From a virus, in IMG/VR virus record IMGVR_UViG_3300003690_000008, positions 1 to 60,565 of that record: a stretch of DNA of 60,565 bases; one strand, 5' to 3'. Shown here piece after piece: positions 15,636 to 24,422 of this stretch; positions within the stretch are counted from its first letter, which is position 1; each line of letters opens with the position of its first letter. The notes beneath the pieces were generated by a model. The model saw only the letters and a program-made list of their open reading frames with translations. It was not told the DNA's origin and searched no databases. Made by a program: the position numbers and the translations under genes.

Positions 15636-16019
15636 ATGGCCAAAAACAACCCAAATGAGCACCATGAGCCACCACAGCTAGGGTTAGGTGGCGAGACGGT
15701 CACCGATGAGCCAGAAGCCGACAAAATACCCCCTCGGCCCTTGATGCCAGCGGGCACTCAGTTCGTGCTCTACTATCCACCCGAGTTTGAAACCAAGGCA
15801 ATGGAGATTTGCCACTCACTCTTAACTGGAAAGAGCGTAATGATACCATCTGTGCGTGATGAACACGGACGCAGAACGTGGGAAGTTTTACCGTTGACAA
15901 GTACCGGGCAATCTTGTACAAATACGGATCAAGCAGCGGCCACTATCGAGAGTGCCCGGAATCAGGTTAAAGAAATGGGCGATAAGGTGGCCAACTTAAA
16001 ATCATCGCCAGTAGCATAG
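15636..16019 (+). CDS. Hypothetical protein (127 aa)
   Basis: SD GGGGGATAGGG precedes the ATG. Residues 1-45 are polar and probably disordered; a beta segment (TQFVLYYPPEFETKAMEICH) and a C-terminal coiled coil follow. Function unknown. Confidence 0.55.
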   Translation: MAKNNPNEHHEPPQLGLGGETVTDEPEADKIPPRPLMPAGTQFVLYYPPEFETKAMEICHSLLTGKSVMIPSVRDEHGRRTWEVLPLTSTGQSCTNTDQAAATIESARNQVKEMGDKVANLKSSPVA

Positions 16020-16039
16020 AAGAAGGAAACACGGGCGCA

Positions 16040-16696
16040 ATGGACTCGTCCCAACGAACGCCACGGATGCTCTATCGGCTCTGGTATCTATGCCGGGCTT
16101 GCAATGAAACCTTCTCGGTTTTATCTACTGTTCCCCCTGATGTTTCTCCGCGCGAGCATTGGCATCAGTGCGACGAAAACATTCATTACAAGTACAGAGA
16201 AAATCACCCTTGCTGGACCAGGGCTGGCTTGGCGGACTTAGTATCTTTGGAAGTAGAGCCAGTGAACCCACCCGCCGAAGAACCAGAACCACCAATGACT
16301 GGCGTAGAGCGGATCGCAAAGGAACTCAAAAGGCAGATTGAAGAAGATGGTTATAAACCAAAGGAGAATGACATGAAACCATTCACAGAAAACTGGAACG
16401 ACAAAGACGGCAACCCAGGCGGTGGAGTAGCATCAGGCCGAGGGTTTGCAATCAGTTGGCAGAACGGGCCACTAGGCTCAGACATAGAAGGCGCGGATGA
16501 CCTCGAACCAAACGGCGCGCAGGTAGAGGACGTGATTGAAGCGTTAATCGAAAGACTTAGGTTCTTTCAGGACAGTAAGTTTCATTGCACAGAAAACATG
16601 GAAGCGATTGAAGGCTTGTTGGCGGCAAAGGTGGCCCTTTACAAGCGAACTTCCGAACGCAAAAAAAGAGGCGTCGAAGGAAAATACGAAGCCTAA
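16040..16696 (+). CDS. Zinc-finger protein with C-terminal Tad1-like domain (218 aa)
   Basis: The N-terminal part has CRAC near residue 18 and further Cys/His (HWHQCD; HPCW), a possible zinc site. The C-terminal 100 residues read GFAISWQNGPLG, NGAQVEDVIEALIERLRFFQ, then FHCTENMEAIEGLLAAK and RTSERKKRGVEG. As I recall the family, this is the pattern of Tad1-type anti-Thoeris proteins, which bind and sequester the cyclic ADP-ribose signal. AAGGAG (16361-16366) precedes an in-frame ATG at 16373 that would yield the domain alone (107 aa). Function depends on confirming that homology. Confidence 0.55.
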   Translation: MDSSQRTPRMLYRLWYLCRACNETFSVLSTVPPDVSPREHWHQCDENIHYKYRENHPCWTRAGLADLVSLEVEPVNPPAEEPEPPMTGVERIAKELKRQIEEDGYKPKENDMKPFTENWNDKDGNPGGGVASGRGFAISWQNGPLGSDIEGADDLEPNGAQVEDVIEALIERLRFFQDSKFHCTENMEAIEGLLAAKVALYKRTSERKKRGVEGKYEA

Positions 16697-16710
16697 TCAC
16701 GGAAAGAAAA

Positions 16711-17664
16711 ATGGACATTGCACTTAGGGATATGTTTGCTGGCCTTGCATTGGCTGGCGAGTTGGCGGCCCAATTTGACAACGAGACCAGTCGGCTGATG
16801 TGGGAAAAAGGCGATTACCAAAAACTAGCGGAGAGTTGCTACGACATAGCCGACGCCATGGTGGCTGAGAGAGAAAAGAAGGACAAAACCAACGAGGTGG
16901 TGATCCCCGAAGGTCCTACCTCTTTGCAGAAGAACTGCATCAGCTATTGGCTGCCAAAGCTCGCGGAAAACACAAACATTCGCATTCCAGAAACCCACAT
17001 CATGCGGACGGATTGCGAAATCGGTAGATGCCTCGAAGGCAACATAGACAGCCTTTCCTTTCAGACTTTTCTCAAGTCCCTCGGGAAACTCTGTGATCTG
17101 ATAGGCTACCCGTGCTTCCTTCGCACCGGCCAGACATCCGGCAAGCACGACTGGAAAGACACTTGCTGCCTAAATTCCAAGGGTAACCTCACGGGTAACG
17201 TCCTTGCACTCTCCGAGTTTTCAGAATGCGCTGGATTTATTGGACTACCATACGACGTGTGGGCCGTGCGTGAAATGCTTCCGACAGTCCCACTCTTTCA
17301 CGCATTCCACGGCAAGATGCCTATCACCGAAGAGTATCGTTTCTTTTCGATCAACGGCAAAATTCAATGCCGACATCCGTACTGGCCAGCGAGTTGCATT
17401 CGTGAACCGTCCGTGGATGATTGGAAAGAAAAGCTAGAGGCGGCATACGCGACTGGTACAGAGCAAGGTGAGGCATTTATGCAAGCCTCGCTGGCCATTG
17501 AGGCAGTGCCCGGTGACGACTGGTCGGTAGACGTACTGTGGACAGAGAATGGTTGGTACGTCATCGGCATGGCCCTGGCAGACCAGAGTTACCACGATCC
17601 ATCGTGTGTATTCGCGCCAGGCAAAGAAGAAATGGCAGAGCCTATTCCAGCACCGAAAGGGTAG
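16711..17664 (+). CDS. ATP-grasp-like enzyme with phage N-terminal helix domain (317 aa)
   Basis: Residues 1-52 resemble a common phage helix pair (MFAGLALAGELAAQF ... YDIADAMVAER). The main part has candidate ATP-grasp features: FLRTGQTSGKHDWKD (about 134-148), a conserved WAVREML with EYRFFSINGKI (about 190-222) and DDWSVDVLWTENGWYVIGMA (about 270-290), reminiscent of the metal-binding end of ATP-grasp ligases. It might join carboxylate and amine or modify a protein end. Family assignment is moderate. Confidence 0.5.
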   Translation: MDIALRDMFAGLALAGELAAQFDNETSRLMWEKGDYQKLAESCYDIADAMVAEREKKDKTNEVVIPEGPTSLQKNCISYWLPKLAENTNIRIPETHIMRTDCEIGRCLEGNIDSLSFQTFLKSLGKLCDLIGYPCFLRTGQTSGKHDWKDTCCLNSKGNLTGNVLALSEFSECAGFIGLPYDVWAVREMLPTVPLFHAFHGKMPITEEYRFFSINGKIQCRHPYWPASCIREPSVDDWKEKLEAAYATGTEQGEAFMQASLAIEAVPGDDWSVDVLWTENGWYVIGMALADQSYHDPSCVFAPGKEEMAEPIPAPKG

Positions 17665-17668
17665 CCGC

Positions 17669-17881
17669 ATGAACGAAAACGAAAGCGATCCAATATCGCA
17701 ACTTCTCAATCAAATACCATGCCCACGAGAAATGCGAAAGGAAATCCGCAAGAGCGAAATCGACACACGCAGGGCAAAATTAAGGAACACGATATTGCGG
17801 CACCTTCTTTACATTTCCGAGCTAATTGAAAAAGACCAAAAGGCACAGGAAAGAAAAAAGAAGGCAAGCGAAAAGGAATGA
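17669..17881 (+). CDS. Small basic helical protein (70 aa)
   Basis: The in-frame reading from 17549 lies inside the previous gene, so ATG 17669 is used. Long basic helix (MRKEIRKSEIDTRRAKLRNT, then KDQKAQERKKKASEKE). Function unknown. Confidence 0.5.
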   Translation: MNENESDPISQLLNQIPCPREMRKEIRKSEIDTRRAKLRNTILRHLLYISELIEKDQKAQERKKKASEKE

Positions 17882-17885
17882 CAGA

Positions 17886-18218
17886 ATGGAAAAGAATGCT
17901 CAACAAAAAGTAGACCCTGCCGTTGCCGTGCATGTAGACGACGAAAGGGTTACGCACATCATCATCCTGCAGACCGTCGAAGTAAACGGAGCGACATGCA
18001 CAAGGGACGAGGCCGTGATGGAACTCCGCAACATCTTGCAGTCACAAAAAAGTAAACTTGGATTTACTATCTGCGGCTACAGGACTCTTGGCGAAGAACA
18101 CCGACAGTTTGAAGAGGAATGGGCCGAGAGAAAAAAACTAAAAGAGATGGGGCTACTTGCGAGGCTCAAAAGGTTCTTGTACAACCCCATTGGCAACAGA
18201 CCACCAGTACAACCATAA
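17886..18218 (+). CDS. Hypothetical protein (110 aa)
   Basis: ATG 17886 is 4 nt after the upstream stop. A beta-alpha-beta core (VTHIIILQTVEVNGATCTRD) is followed by a Lys-rich helix. No family recognised. Confidence 0.5.
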   Translation: MEKNAQQKVDPAVAVHVDDERVTHIIILQTVEVNGATCTRDEAVMELRNILQSQKSKLGFTICGYRTLGEEHRQFEEEWAERKKLKEMGLLARLKRFLYNPIGNRPPVQP

Positions 18219-18229
18219 GTCGAGAAGCA

Positions 18230-19060
18230 ATGCCCAATTACAAACCACATCCAGTAGCCGACATCTTCCCTCTCATGGAAGGCGAGCCCTTCGATAGTCT
18301 CGTGGAGGACATCAAAGCCAACGGACTCTTGGACCCCATTGAATTGCTGGATAACAAGATTATCGACGGACGCAATCGCTACAGCGCATGCAAGAAGGCC
18401 GGCGTTGAGCCCCGATTCAAAGACGCCGAGTTCAGCGGCTCACCGGTAGCCTACGCTATGTCTAAGAACCTCCATCGCCGCCACCTAGACGAAAGCCAAC
18501 GCGGCATGGCCGGAGCCCGAGCATTGCCGCTATTCGAGGCCGAGGCAAAAGAGCGGCAGAAGGAACACGGAGGTACGGCACCGGGCAAGAAGAAAACACT
18601 TAGCGCCGCGCGGCCCCAAGTGAAGAAAGGCACGGGCAAAGCCGCTTCCCACGCAGCCAAGGCCGTAAACGCATCTGGTCGTTCAGTAGTACGGGCCACG
18701 AAGATACTCAAGACCGCATCTGAGGAAGTTGTTCAGGCCATTGAAAAGGGGGACCTCAAATTGTTTACAGCAGAAAGCCTTGTCACACTCCCAAAGGCAG
18801 CACAGCGCAAGGCCATTAGAGGCGGCAAGAAGGCCGTCAGTAAGGCAGTTAAGAAGGCTAAAAAGGCACCCCCAAAAACCAGAATAAATAACACCGAGGT
18901 TGCGCGTGAGGAGCTAATCGGCAACGCCCTCAAATCACTCGATACGATAATCCGAGAGATCAAAAAACGCGGGAAACTTAGCGAGAAAATACGTGGGAGC
19001 GCGACACGCAAACTCCAATCGGCAAAGGAGTTTGTAAAAGAGTCTAAGATTGTACTCTAA
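18230..19060 (+). CDS. ParB-like nuclease-domain protein (276 aa)
   Basis: Residues 1-95 show the ParB/Srx-like fold: PHPVADIFPLMEGEPFDSLV, LVEDIKANGLLDPIELLDNK, then IDGRNRYSACKKAG (the GxxR-type motif with D-G-R-N-R). The middle is Lys/Ala-rich; the C-terminus is helical and basic. A longer reading from 18119 lies in the previous gene. Phage ParB-like proteins often regulate replication or act as DNA-end nucleases. Other ParB-like genes lie at 19092 and 24423. Confidence 0.7.
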   Translation: MPNYKPHPVADIFPLMEGEPFDSLVEDIKANGLLDPIELLDNKIIDGRNRYSACKKAGVEPRFKDAEFSGSPVAYAMSKNLHRRHLDESQRGMAGARALPLFEAEAKERQKEHGGTAPGKKKTLSAARPQVKKGTGKAASHAAKAVNASGRSVVRATKILKTASEEVVQAIEKGDLKLFTAESLVTLPKAAQRKAIRGGKKAVSKAVKKAKKAPPKTRINNTEVAREELIGNALKSLDTIIREIKKRGKLSEKIRGSATRKLQSAKEFVKESKIVL

Positions 19061-19091
19061 TCACCATCACTCAACGCAAAGGACCACCCCC

Positions 19092-20060
19092 ATGACCACG
19101 GACATCAAAGTCAAAGTTTCTCGGAATGGAAGCCGGAAGTATTTTATGATGTATTACGACGATCCTGTCACCGGCAACCGAAAGCAGCGATCCACCAGAC
19201 AAACCACAAAGAGCAGAGCCGAGAGATCGGCTGGAGTATGGGAATCGGAATTGAAGGACGCTGGTGTCGTCGAGAGCAAGACGTGGATGAGACTAGAGAG
19301 GATCACTCCCAAAAAAGCCAGAGAGTGGCTCGATGCAATGGGTCCCAACCGAAATATCTCCAAGAGGACGGTCAGTGAATACCTTGACGCCATAAGAAAC
19401 GAAGAATGGTGTGTCGATGGTAATACAATCAAGTTTGGGATAAACGGAGTCTTGATTGACGGCCAACATCGCCTCCTGGCTATCGAGCAATCTGGAGTTT
19501 CGGTTATGTCGTGGGTTTGCCGTGGACTTTCTGTCGCGGCCTACGATGTGCTAGATCAAGGAAAGGTACGCAGCACGGCAGATGGTTTTCGACGAGAGAA
19601 TGAACCAAACGCAACGGCTTTAGCCAGCGCCGTGCGGTGGATACACAACTACAGAGACGGGGTAATTCAGTCTAGCGGTCGATTGCGGCAAGTTGTAGCA
19701 AACAACCTTCGTGACGCACACCCTGGAATCCGCGAAAGCGTTTCATTCTGCGCGATATCTAGCCAGAGGAGAATTGTTGCTATAGGTGTGTCGGCGTGCC
19801 TGCATTACTTATTCTCAATAGTCGATAAGGACATGGCAGATGAATTTTGGAGAGGCGTCTTAACCGGAGAGGGGCTCAAAAAAACAGACCCGGCACTCAC
19901 ACTTCGCAACAAGCTCATCAATAACAAGATATCGAAGTCTACGATGTCGCAGGGGCACCAGTGGGTTATTTCCATTAAGGCATGGAATTGCATGAGAAGT
20001 GGACTTAAATGCAAGTCCCTTAGGGTTGGTGCCGAGGAATCGATACCGAAAATCATGTGA
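19092..20060 (+). CDS. ParB-like DGQHR protein with integrase-type arm-binding N-terminus (322 aa)
   Basis: AAAGGA (19078-19083) favours ATG 19092. Residues 1-55 resemble the N-terminal arm-binding domain of tyrosine integrases (VSRNGSRKYFMMYYDDPVTG, then RSTRQTTKSRAERSAG). From about 70 it follows the phage ParB-like pattern: NRNISKRTVSEYLDAI, then GINGVLIDGQHRLLAIEQSG and AYDVLDQGKVRSTADGF. No integrase catalytic R-H-R-Y set is seen. It looks like a domain fusion that targets ParB-type activity to specific DNA. Confidence 0.65.
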   Translation: MTTDIKVKVSRNGSRKYFMMYYDDPVTGNRKQRSTRQTTKSRAERSAGVWESELKDAGVVESKTWMRLERITPKKAREWLDAMGPNRNISKRTVSEYLDAIRNEEWCVDGNTIKFGINGVLIDGQHRLLAIEQSGVSVMSWVCRGLSVAAYDVLDQGKVRSTADGFRRENEPNATALASAVRWIHNYRDGVIQSSGRLRQVVANNLRDAHPGIRESVSFCAISSQRRIVAIGVSACLHYLFSIVDKDMADEFWRGVLTGEGLKKTDPALTLRNKLINNKISKSTMSQGHQWVISIKAWNCMRSGLKCKSLRVGAEESIPKIM

Positions 20061-20109
20061 CACACCAATTCGAGAAGTCCTTTTAGCTAACTACAAAAGG
20101 AATCAATAA

Positions 20110-22206
20110 ATGCGAATCTTATTTCTGCTGCCGTCGTGTAACTACGGCGGTCCCGAGCGTTTCGTATCGACGCTCATCAATCACTTCCAGTACGCCGAAA
20201 CTGCCGGCGTTGTGTTCGTGACGAATTACGTCAACCCGAGCGTTTACAGCGACTTTGCGCAGCTAACCAACGTCTACAAGGCAACAGGAACCATAGCCGA
20301 GTGCCGAGACGTTATCGCGGAGGCATCCAAGGACGCCGACGTGATTATCAGCAACGGAATACCAGACCTACTCGTGCTCACCAGAGACATTGACCTACCG
20401 AAGATAGCAGTCAGCCATTGCAGCCACGAATGGGCAGAGCAAACGGCTAAAGTCGTCCACCAAGAGGCCCTCGGTGCCGATGTGCTCATTGGAGTAAGCG
20501 GCCCGGCCTATCTGTCGTTCCCTGAACACATGCAGCAACAGGCCAGCATCATTCCCCTGGGAGTGGATATCGAACATGCAGTGCCTAGGTTTGGTGCCAA
20601 AAACCAGCGCAAAGCGTGGCAGATACCGGAGAACAAAAAGATCGCTCTGTTTCTGGGACGCATGGCTGAAGTAAAGCGTCCCCACGTCCTCGTGAATGCC
20701 ATGCCATACCTGCCTGACTGGGTTGCGGTATTTGTCGGCGATGGTCCAGTTAAGAAACGCATCCAGCGTATGGTTGCTCGTGGAGGATTGGACGACAAGG
20801 TTTTATTTAGTCCACCAGTGCCTCACGTTGGAGACGTGCTTGACGCAGCGGACGTGCTTGTGGTCCCATCGGAGAGTGAGGCCATGCCTACGGCTGTCCT
20901 TGAAGCATGGTCGGCGGAGGTTCCGGTAGCCATGACGAGATGTGAGTTCGCCAAAGAGATTGAAGCTCGCCACGGTCCAATGCTACTAAAGACATTCCAA
21001 AAGGATGCCGGTCCAAAGACGGTTGCCAAGATTATCGAGGCGGCGGAAAGGGACCAGGGACGCACAGCAGAGTACGCGCTGGATGCTGTTCGAGATTGCT
21101 ACACGGCCAGCGCCATGGCAATGCGATGGGAAACACACCTAAACAAAGTCATGTCAACGTGGATGAACTCCGTGCTATCGCCTTCGAGGGCATTCGCTGC
21201 ACCCAAGGCCGGCAAAAAGAAGCTCCATGTCATCTGGGACACGAAAGGGTGGGCCTACTATCACAGAGCCAAGGCACTCGAAAAGTATGCACCCGACGAC
21301 TGGGAGGTCACGTCGAGCAATGAACTGCCATACAACCTGGAATCATACGACATCGTGCTTTTGCTTCGATGCGATGTCGTTCACGTGGTAGCCGAAAGAA
21401 TATTCACCCACGCCCCGCACGTAGTTCTGGTTGGTGGAGTAAATGTAGGACCAGGACGAGATGAGCACGCGGATGCAGTGGAGAGATGCTGTCCGTACAT
21501 CATCCACAACAACAAAAAAAGTTGGGATACGAGAATCGAGAACCCCATCCCCGGGCGCAGGCACTACTGGATCAGCAACGGCGTCGACTTGCAGACATTC
21601 TTCCCTACTGTCCCGATTGAGAAGAGACAAGAAAGGGTTCTCTGGATGGGATCGGAATACCACAAAGAGCTAAAGGGGTTTTCGGTCATTTCCCAAGTGG
21701 ATCACATACTGCTATCCAGGGGGATCACAACCGATATTCAACTGGTTGATTCCTCCAATCCCCCGTGGTCTCACGAGAGGATGCGAGAGTGGTACAATAC
21801 CGGCAGCCTGTTCGCTGTACTCAGCCAGTCGGAAGGCACGCCTAACCCGGCTCTGGAGGCCGCTGCTTGCGGCTGTGGGCTCGTGGCAACTGAGGTCGGG
21901 AATATCCCCGAACTCATAAACAGGGACGAGACAGGCCAGATAGTGCCTCCTAACGGGGTGGTTCCCTTGAGTAACCTGGAGCCGGAATACGTCGCGGATC
22001 AGATAGGGTATGCAATGGATTTGCGACATGAACTCAGTAAGAACATCCAAAATACCATCAAGTTAAATGGGTGGGCCTGGGCAGATCGCTCTCGCAGGTA
22101 CTTTGACTTGTTTAATCACATCCTGGCAGCCGACCCACCCCCAATGGAATGGAATTTGGCTATGTTAGGGACACCGGAACCGGTAACGCCGATAGAGGAA
22201 AAATGA
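20110..22206 (+). CDS. Tandem GT-B glycosyltransferase (698 aa)
   Basis: Two GT4-like units are joined. Unit 1 (about 1-345) has the N-terminal Rossmann start MRILFLLPSCNYGGPERFVS, the donor-site segment KKIALFLGRMAEVKRPHVLV and the E-x7-E-like SESEAMPTAVLEA. Unit 2 (about 370-690) has VLWMGSEYHKELKGFSV and SEGTPNPALEAAACGCGLVA. Both carry the GT-B nucleotide-sugar site. AAAGGAA precedes the ATG. It likely adds sugars to phage DNA, virion protein or a glycan. Confidence 0.8.
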   Translation: MRILFLLPSCNYGGPERFVSTLINHFQYAETAGVVFVTNYVNPSVYSDFAQLTNVYKATGTIAECRDVIAEASKDADVIISNGIPDLLVLTRDIDLPKIAVSHCSHEWAEQTAKVVHQEALGADVLIGVSGPAYLSFPEHMQQQASIIPLGVDIEHAVPRFGAKNQRKAWQIPENKKIALFLGRMAEVKRPHVLVNAMPYLPDWVAVFVGDGPVKKRIQRMVARGGLDDKVLFSPPVPHVGDVLDAADVLVVPSESEAMPTAVLEAWSAEVPVAMTRCEFAKEIEARHGPMLLKTFQKDAGPKTVAKIIEAAERDQGRTAEYALDAVRDCYTASAMAMRWETHLNKVMSTWMNSVLSPSRAFAAPKAGKKKLHVIWDTKGWAYYHRAKALEKYAPDDWEVTSSNELPYNLESYDIVLLLRCDVVHVVAERIFTHAPHVVLVGGVNVGPGRDEHADAVERCCPYIIHNNKKSWDTRIENPIPGRRHYWISNGVDLQTFFPTVPIEKRQERVLWMGSEYHKELKGFSVISQVDHILLSRGITTDIQLVDSSNPPWSHERMREWYNTGSLFAVLSQSEGTPNPALEAAACGCGLVATEVGNIPELINRDETGQIVPPNGVVPLSNLEPEYVADQIGYAMDLRHELSKNIQNTIKLNGWAWADRSRRYFDLFNHILAADPPPMEWNLAMLGTPEPVTPIEEK

Positions 22207-23165
22207 GCACTGCACTTACCATCAAAAAACTTCTCAACGAATTGGTCCCCATGGATGAAGCCAAGTCGTTCTTGGCTTCTGTATCCGACATCAGCCAGGT
22301 TGCTAACTTCACCAAGGCCATTGAAGCGGCCAAGATGATCGACGGTAAGAATGCCGAGCGGCGGAATTATTGGGGGGAGTTGGCGATCTGGAGCACCAAA
22401 CGGCTGGGGCAATTGATAATAGATGGGCAGAAGAAAGGGGAGATCGACAAGGCTGGCGGCAACAGAAAATCATTATCGCACGATGCGATAATGAAACTCG
22501 ACGACCTTGGCATCAAACCGGATCAATCAGCCCGCGCCCAGAAGATAGCAGCCATCCCAGACAAAACGATCAAGCAGTACGCTAAACAGCAGCAGGAAGT
22601 TGACGCGGACCAAGAAGTCGGTAAGGCAGGCTTGTTGCGATTCATCGGCTCTGGTGGAATCCTGGCCACCAAGCATGGCAATGACGTGATCGAGTGGTAC
22701 ACGCCACCCGCCCATATCGAGGCAGTCCGCGAGGTAATGGGCTCGATTGATTGCGACCCGGCCAGCAGCGCCTTCGCGCAAAAAACAGTTCAGGCAGGTG
22801 TTTATTACACAGCCAAGGACAGCGGATTAGATCACGAATGGAGCGGCAATGTATTCCTGAATCCACCATTCAAGACTCCATTGATTTCGCAATTCGTTGA
22901 TGGCCTTTGCGCTGAACTAGAATCAGGAAATGTCAAACAAGCAATACTACTCACCAACAATAACACGGACACTAAATGGTGGCATCAGGCGGCGACGTTA
23001 GCGGATGCTGTGTGTTTCACGGAAGGACGGATTAAGTTTTACAACGCCGCTGGAGAATGGTCATCTCCCACCAACGGCCAGACGCTCTTTTACTTTGGAA
23101 ACAAGGCAACGAAGTTTACTAGTGTCTTTGCAAGTATCGGGATCGTGCTATCATGCAAACCGTGA
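22203..23165 (+). CDS. Phage N-6-adenine DNA methyltransferase, Dam-like (320 aa)
   Basis: Overlaps the glycosyltransferase stop (ATGA). Residues about 150-300 match the phage Dam family: EWYTPPAHIEAVREVMGSID, CDPASSAFAQ, then NVFLNPPF with N220-P-P-F223. The N-terminal about 130 residues resemble the helical region found in front of such methylases. The target is probably GATC-like adenine; the purpose is protection from restriction. Confidence 0.8.
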   Translation: MSTALTIKKLLNELVPMDEAKSFLASVSDISQVANFTKAIEAAKMIDGKNAERRNYWGELAIWSTKRLGQLIIDGQKKGEIDKAGGNRKSLSHDAIMKLDDLGIKPDQSARAQKIAAIPDKTIKQYAKQQQEVDADQEVGKAGLLRFIGSGGILATKHGNDVIEWYTPPAHIEAVREVMGSIDCDPASSAFAQKTVQAGVYYTAKDSGLDHEWSGNVFLNPPFKTPLISQFVDGLCAELESGNVKQAILLTNNNTDTKWWHQAATLADAVCFTEGRIKFYNAAGEWSSPTNGQTLFYFGNKATKFTSVFASIGIVLSCKP

Positions 23166-23791
23166 AAACGAAAATACAAAAAAGCGCCGTGGCATTCCGG
23201 GATACGGTATGGCCAGAGATAAGTAAATTCCTGGGCGGCGGAAGGATCGTTGCTGTCGAGTCGGTTGTGGATCGGGATTTCTTCAATCAATATCTCGATG
23301 CCTACAGCGGGATCGATACATGGCATGTCGATGACGACAAGAGCCGAATACGCGGATTGGCAATAAGGGTTCAGCGGACGAAGAAGCTATTTGAGTCACT
23401 GACCATCCGATTTCAGCGTCAGAGTGGACGAGACACCGAGATACACAAAAGATTGGCTGCAATAAACAGTCCAGAGCAGGGATGGCTTTGTCCTTCTTTG
23501 ATTGTACACGCCTACTGCCACCCAGTTGCGCAAGATGAATACGGAAGCCTCCGCGCTGTTGCTATAGCAAGGACGGCAGATGTTATACGGATCATAGCAA
23601 ACGGAAACCAAGGTACATCTTGGCGAGATACTGGAGATTGGTATCTGGACACAACCTCCATGAAATGGGGAAACTCAGACAGCACGCAATTTGCCGTTGT
23701 GCCCATAGAAACATTAAGAAAGCAGAACATTAAACACAAATGGATTTTATATGACCACCACAATAGAGATATCCAAAGAGGAGATGATTAA
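23153..23791 (+). CDS. Hypothetical protein (212 aa)
   Basis: Overlaps the methylase by 13 nt. Alpha/beta sequence with WHVDDDKSRIRGLAIRVQRT (about 55-75) and a C-terminal VVPIETLRKQNIKHKW. The D-DD-R pattern could be catalytic, but no family is recognised. Confidence 0.6.
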   Translation: MQTVKTKIQKSAVAFRDTVWPEISKFLGGGRIVAVESVVDRDFFNQYLDAYSGIDTWHVDDDKSRIRGLAIRVQRTKKLFESLTIRFQRQSGRDTEIHKRLAAINSPEQGWLCPSLIVHAYCHPVAQDEYGSLRAVAIARTADVIRIIANGNQGTSWRDTGDWYLDTTSMKWGNSDSTQFAVVPIETLRKQNIKHKWILYDHHNRDIQRGDD

Positions 23792-23939
23792 GATCATCCA
23801 GTCCTGGCTATCAGAAAAACAAACAGAGCAACTGAAAATCAAAGTCCCAAAGGTTGTAGACGTGGTAACCGAATGCGTCCATTGTGGGTGCGTAAACTAC
23901 AACGTATCCATTCCATTTCAGGTAACCCTTGAAGAATAA
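23751..23939 (+). CDS. Small CxxC protein (62 aa)
   Basis: Overlaps the previous gene by 41 nt. Helix (EEMIKIIQSWLSEKQTEQLK) followed by a beta hairpin with CVHCGCV near residue 43. Possibly a metal-binding regulator. Confidence 0.5.
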   Translation: MTTTIEISKEEMIKIIQSWLSEKQTEQLKIKVPKVVDVVTECVHCGCVNYNVSIPFQVTLEE

Positions 23940-23956
23940 GGTGCGACTGGCTGGAA

Positions 23957-24031
23957 TTGGATAAATGCCGTGAGCGAGACGAGTGCCTTGAGAAACTTCG
24001 CAAACTAGGAATCGTAGAGAAAGAAAAATGA
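23957..24031 (+). CDS. Possible TTG-start ORF, or the end of a frameshifted gene (24 aa)
   Basis: In the frame TGC GAC TGG CTG GAA TTG the sequence is protein-like (CDWLELDKCRERDECLEKLR) and ends in a TGA overlapping the next ATG (ATGA), as real genes do here. No ATG/GTG start exists; TTG at 23957 is the only candidate. It may be a decayed or frameshifted coding end. Confidence 0.25.
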   Translation: MDKCRERDECLEKLRKLGIVEKEK

Positions 24032-24297
24032 ATAAAATAGCCGACCGCCCATCGCAAAGCCACCCACCCGGTATTGGCGATCCCTCAGCAGTCGATCACC
24101 CAGCGCATTATAACCAAGGAAAGCATGAGCCCATCGACGTTATCGAAGACTGGAAACTCGATTTCCACTTGGGTAATGTCATAAAATACATTGCCAGATC
24201 AGAACACAAAGGGAACCAACTCAAGGACCTAGAAAAGGCCATGTGGTATCTCGACAGAAAGATCAAAGCACATAAACGCGAGCTATCTAACGACTAA
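24028..24297 (+). CDS. DUF3310 protein (89 aa)
   Basis: VDHPAHYNQGKHEPIDVIED, then NVIKYIARSEHKGNQLKDLE and KAMWYLDRKI: the full DUF3310 signature. The family is common in phages, near nucleotide-metabolism genes, with no proven function. ATG overlaps the upstream stop. Confidence 0.85.
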   Translation: MNKIADRPSQSHPPGIGDPSAVDHPAHYNQGKHEPIDVIEDWKLDFHLGNVIKYIARSEHKGNQLKDLEKAMWYLDRKIKAHKRELSND

Positions 24298-24312
24298 TGC
24301 GATCACTTGCCT

Positions 24313-24393
24313 CCCTGGCCACGAGCACGGTGCCCGGTCGGACTCATAACCCAACCGGTTGAAGTTCGAGCCTTCTGCGTGGCCGGGGTTTTT
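24313..24393 (+). ncRNA. tRNA-Met-like structured element / terminator
   Basis: An 11-bp stem (24313-24323 with 24378-24388, one G-T pair) encloses a tRNA-like core and is followed by five T. Inside: acceptor GGCCACG/CGTGGCC, anticodon loop CTCATAA (CAT at 24345-24347), and a T arm GAAG-TTCGAGC-CTTC with canonical T-loop. The D arm is missing and the anticodon stem has two A-C mismatches, so a working tRNA is doubtful. It could be a decayed tRNA or a terminator that captured tRNA structure. Confidence 0.5.
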
Positions 24394-24422
24394 GTTTGTT
24401 CATCACCATAAAGGATACTGTC

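Noticed and set aside
19092-19260. Tyrosine integrase
   Set aside because: Only an arm-binding-like N-terminus is visible; the catalytic domain is missing.
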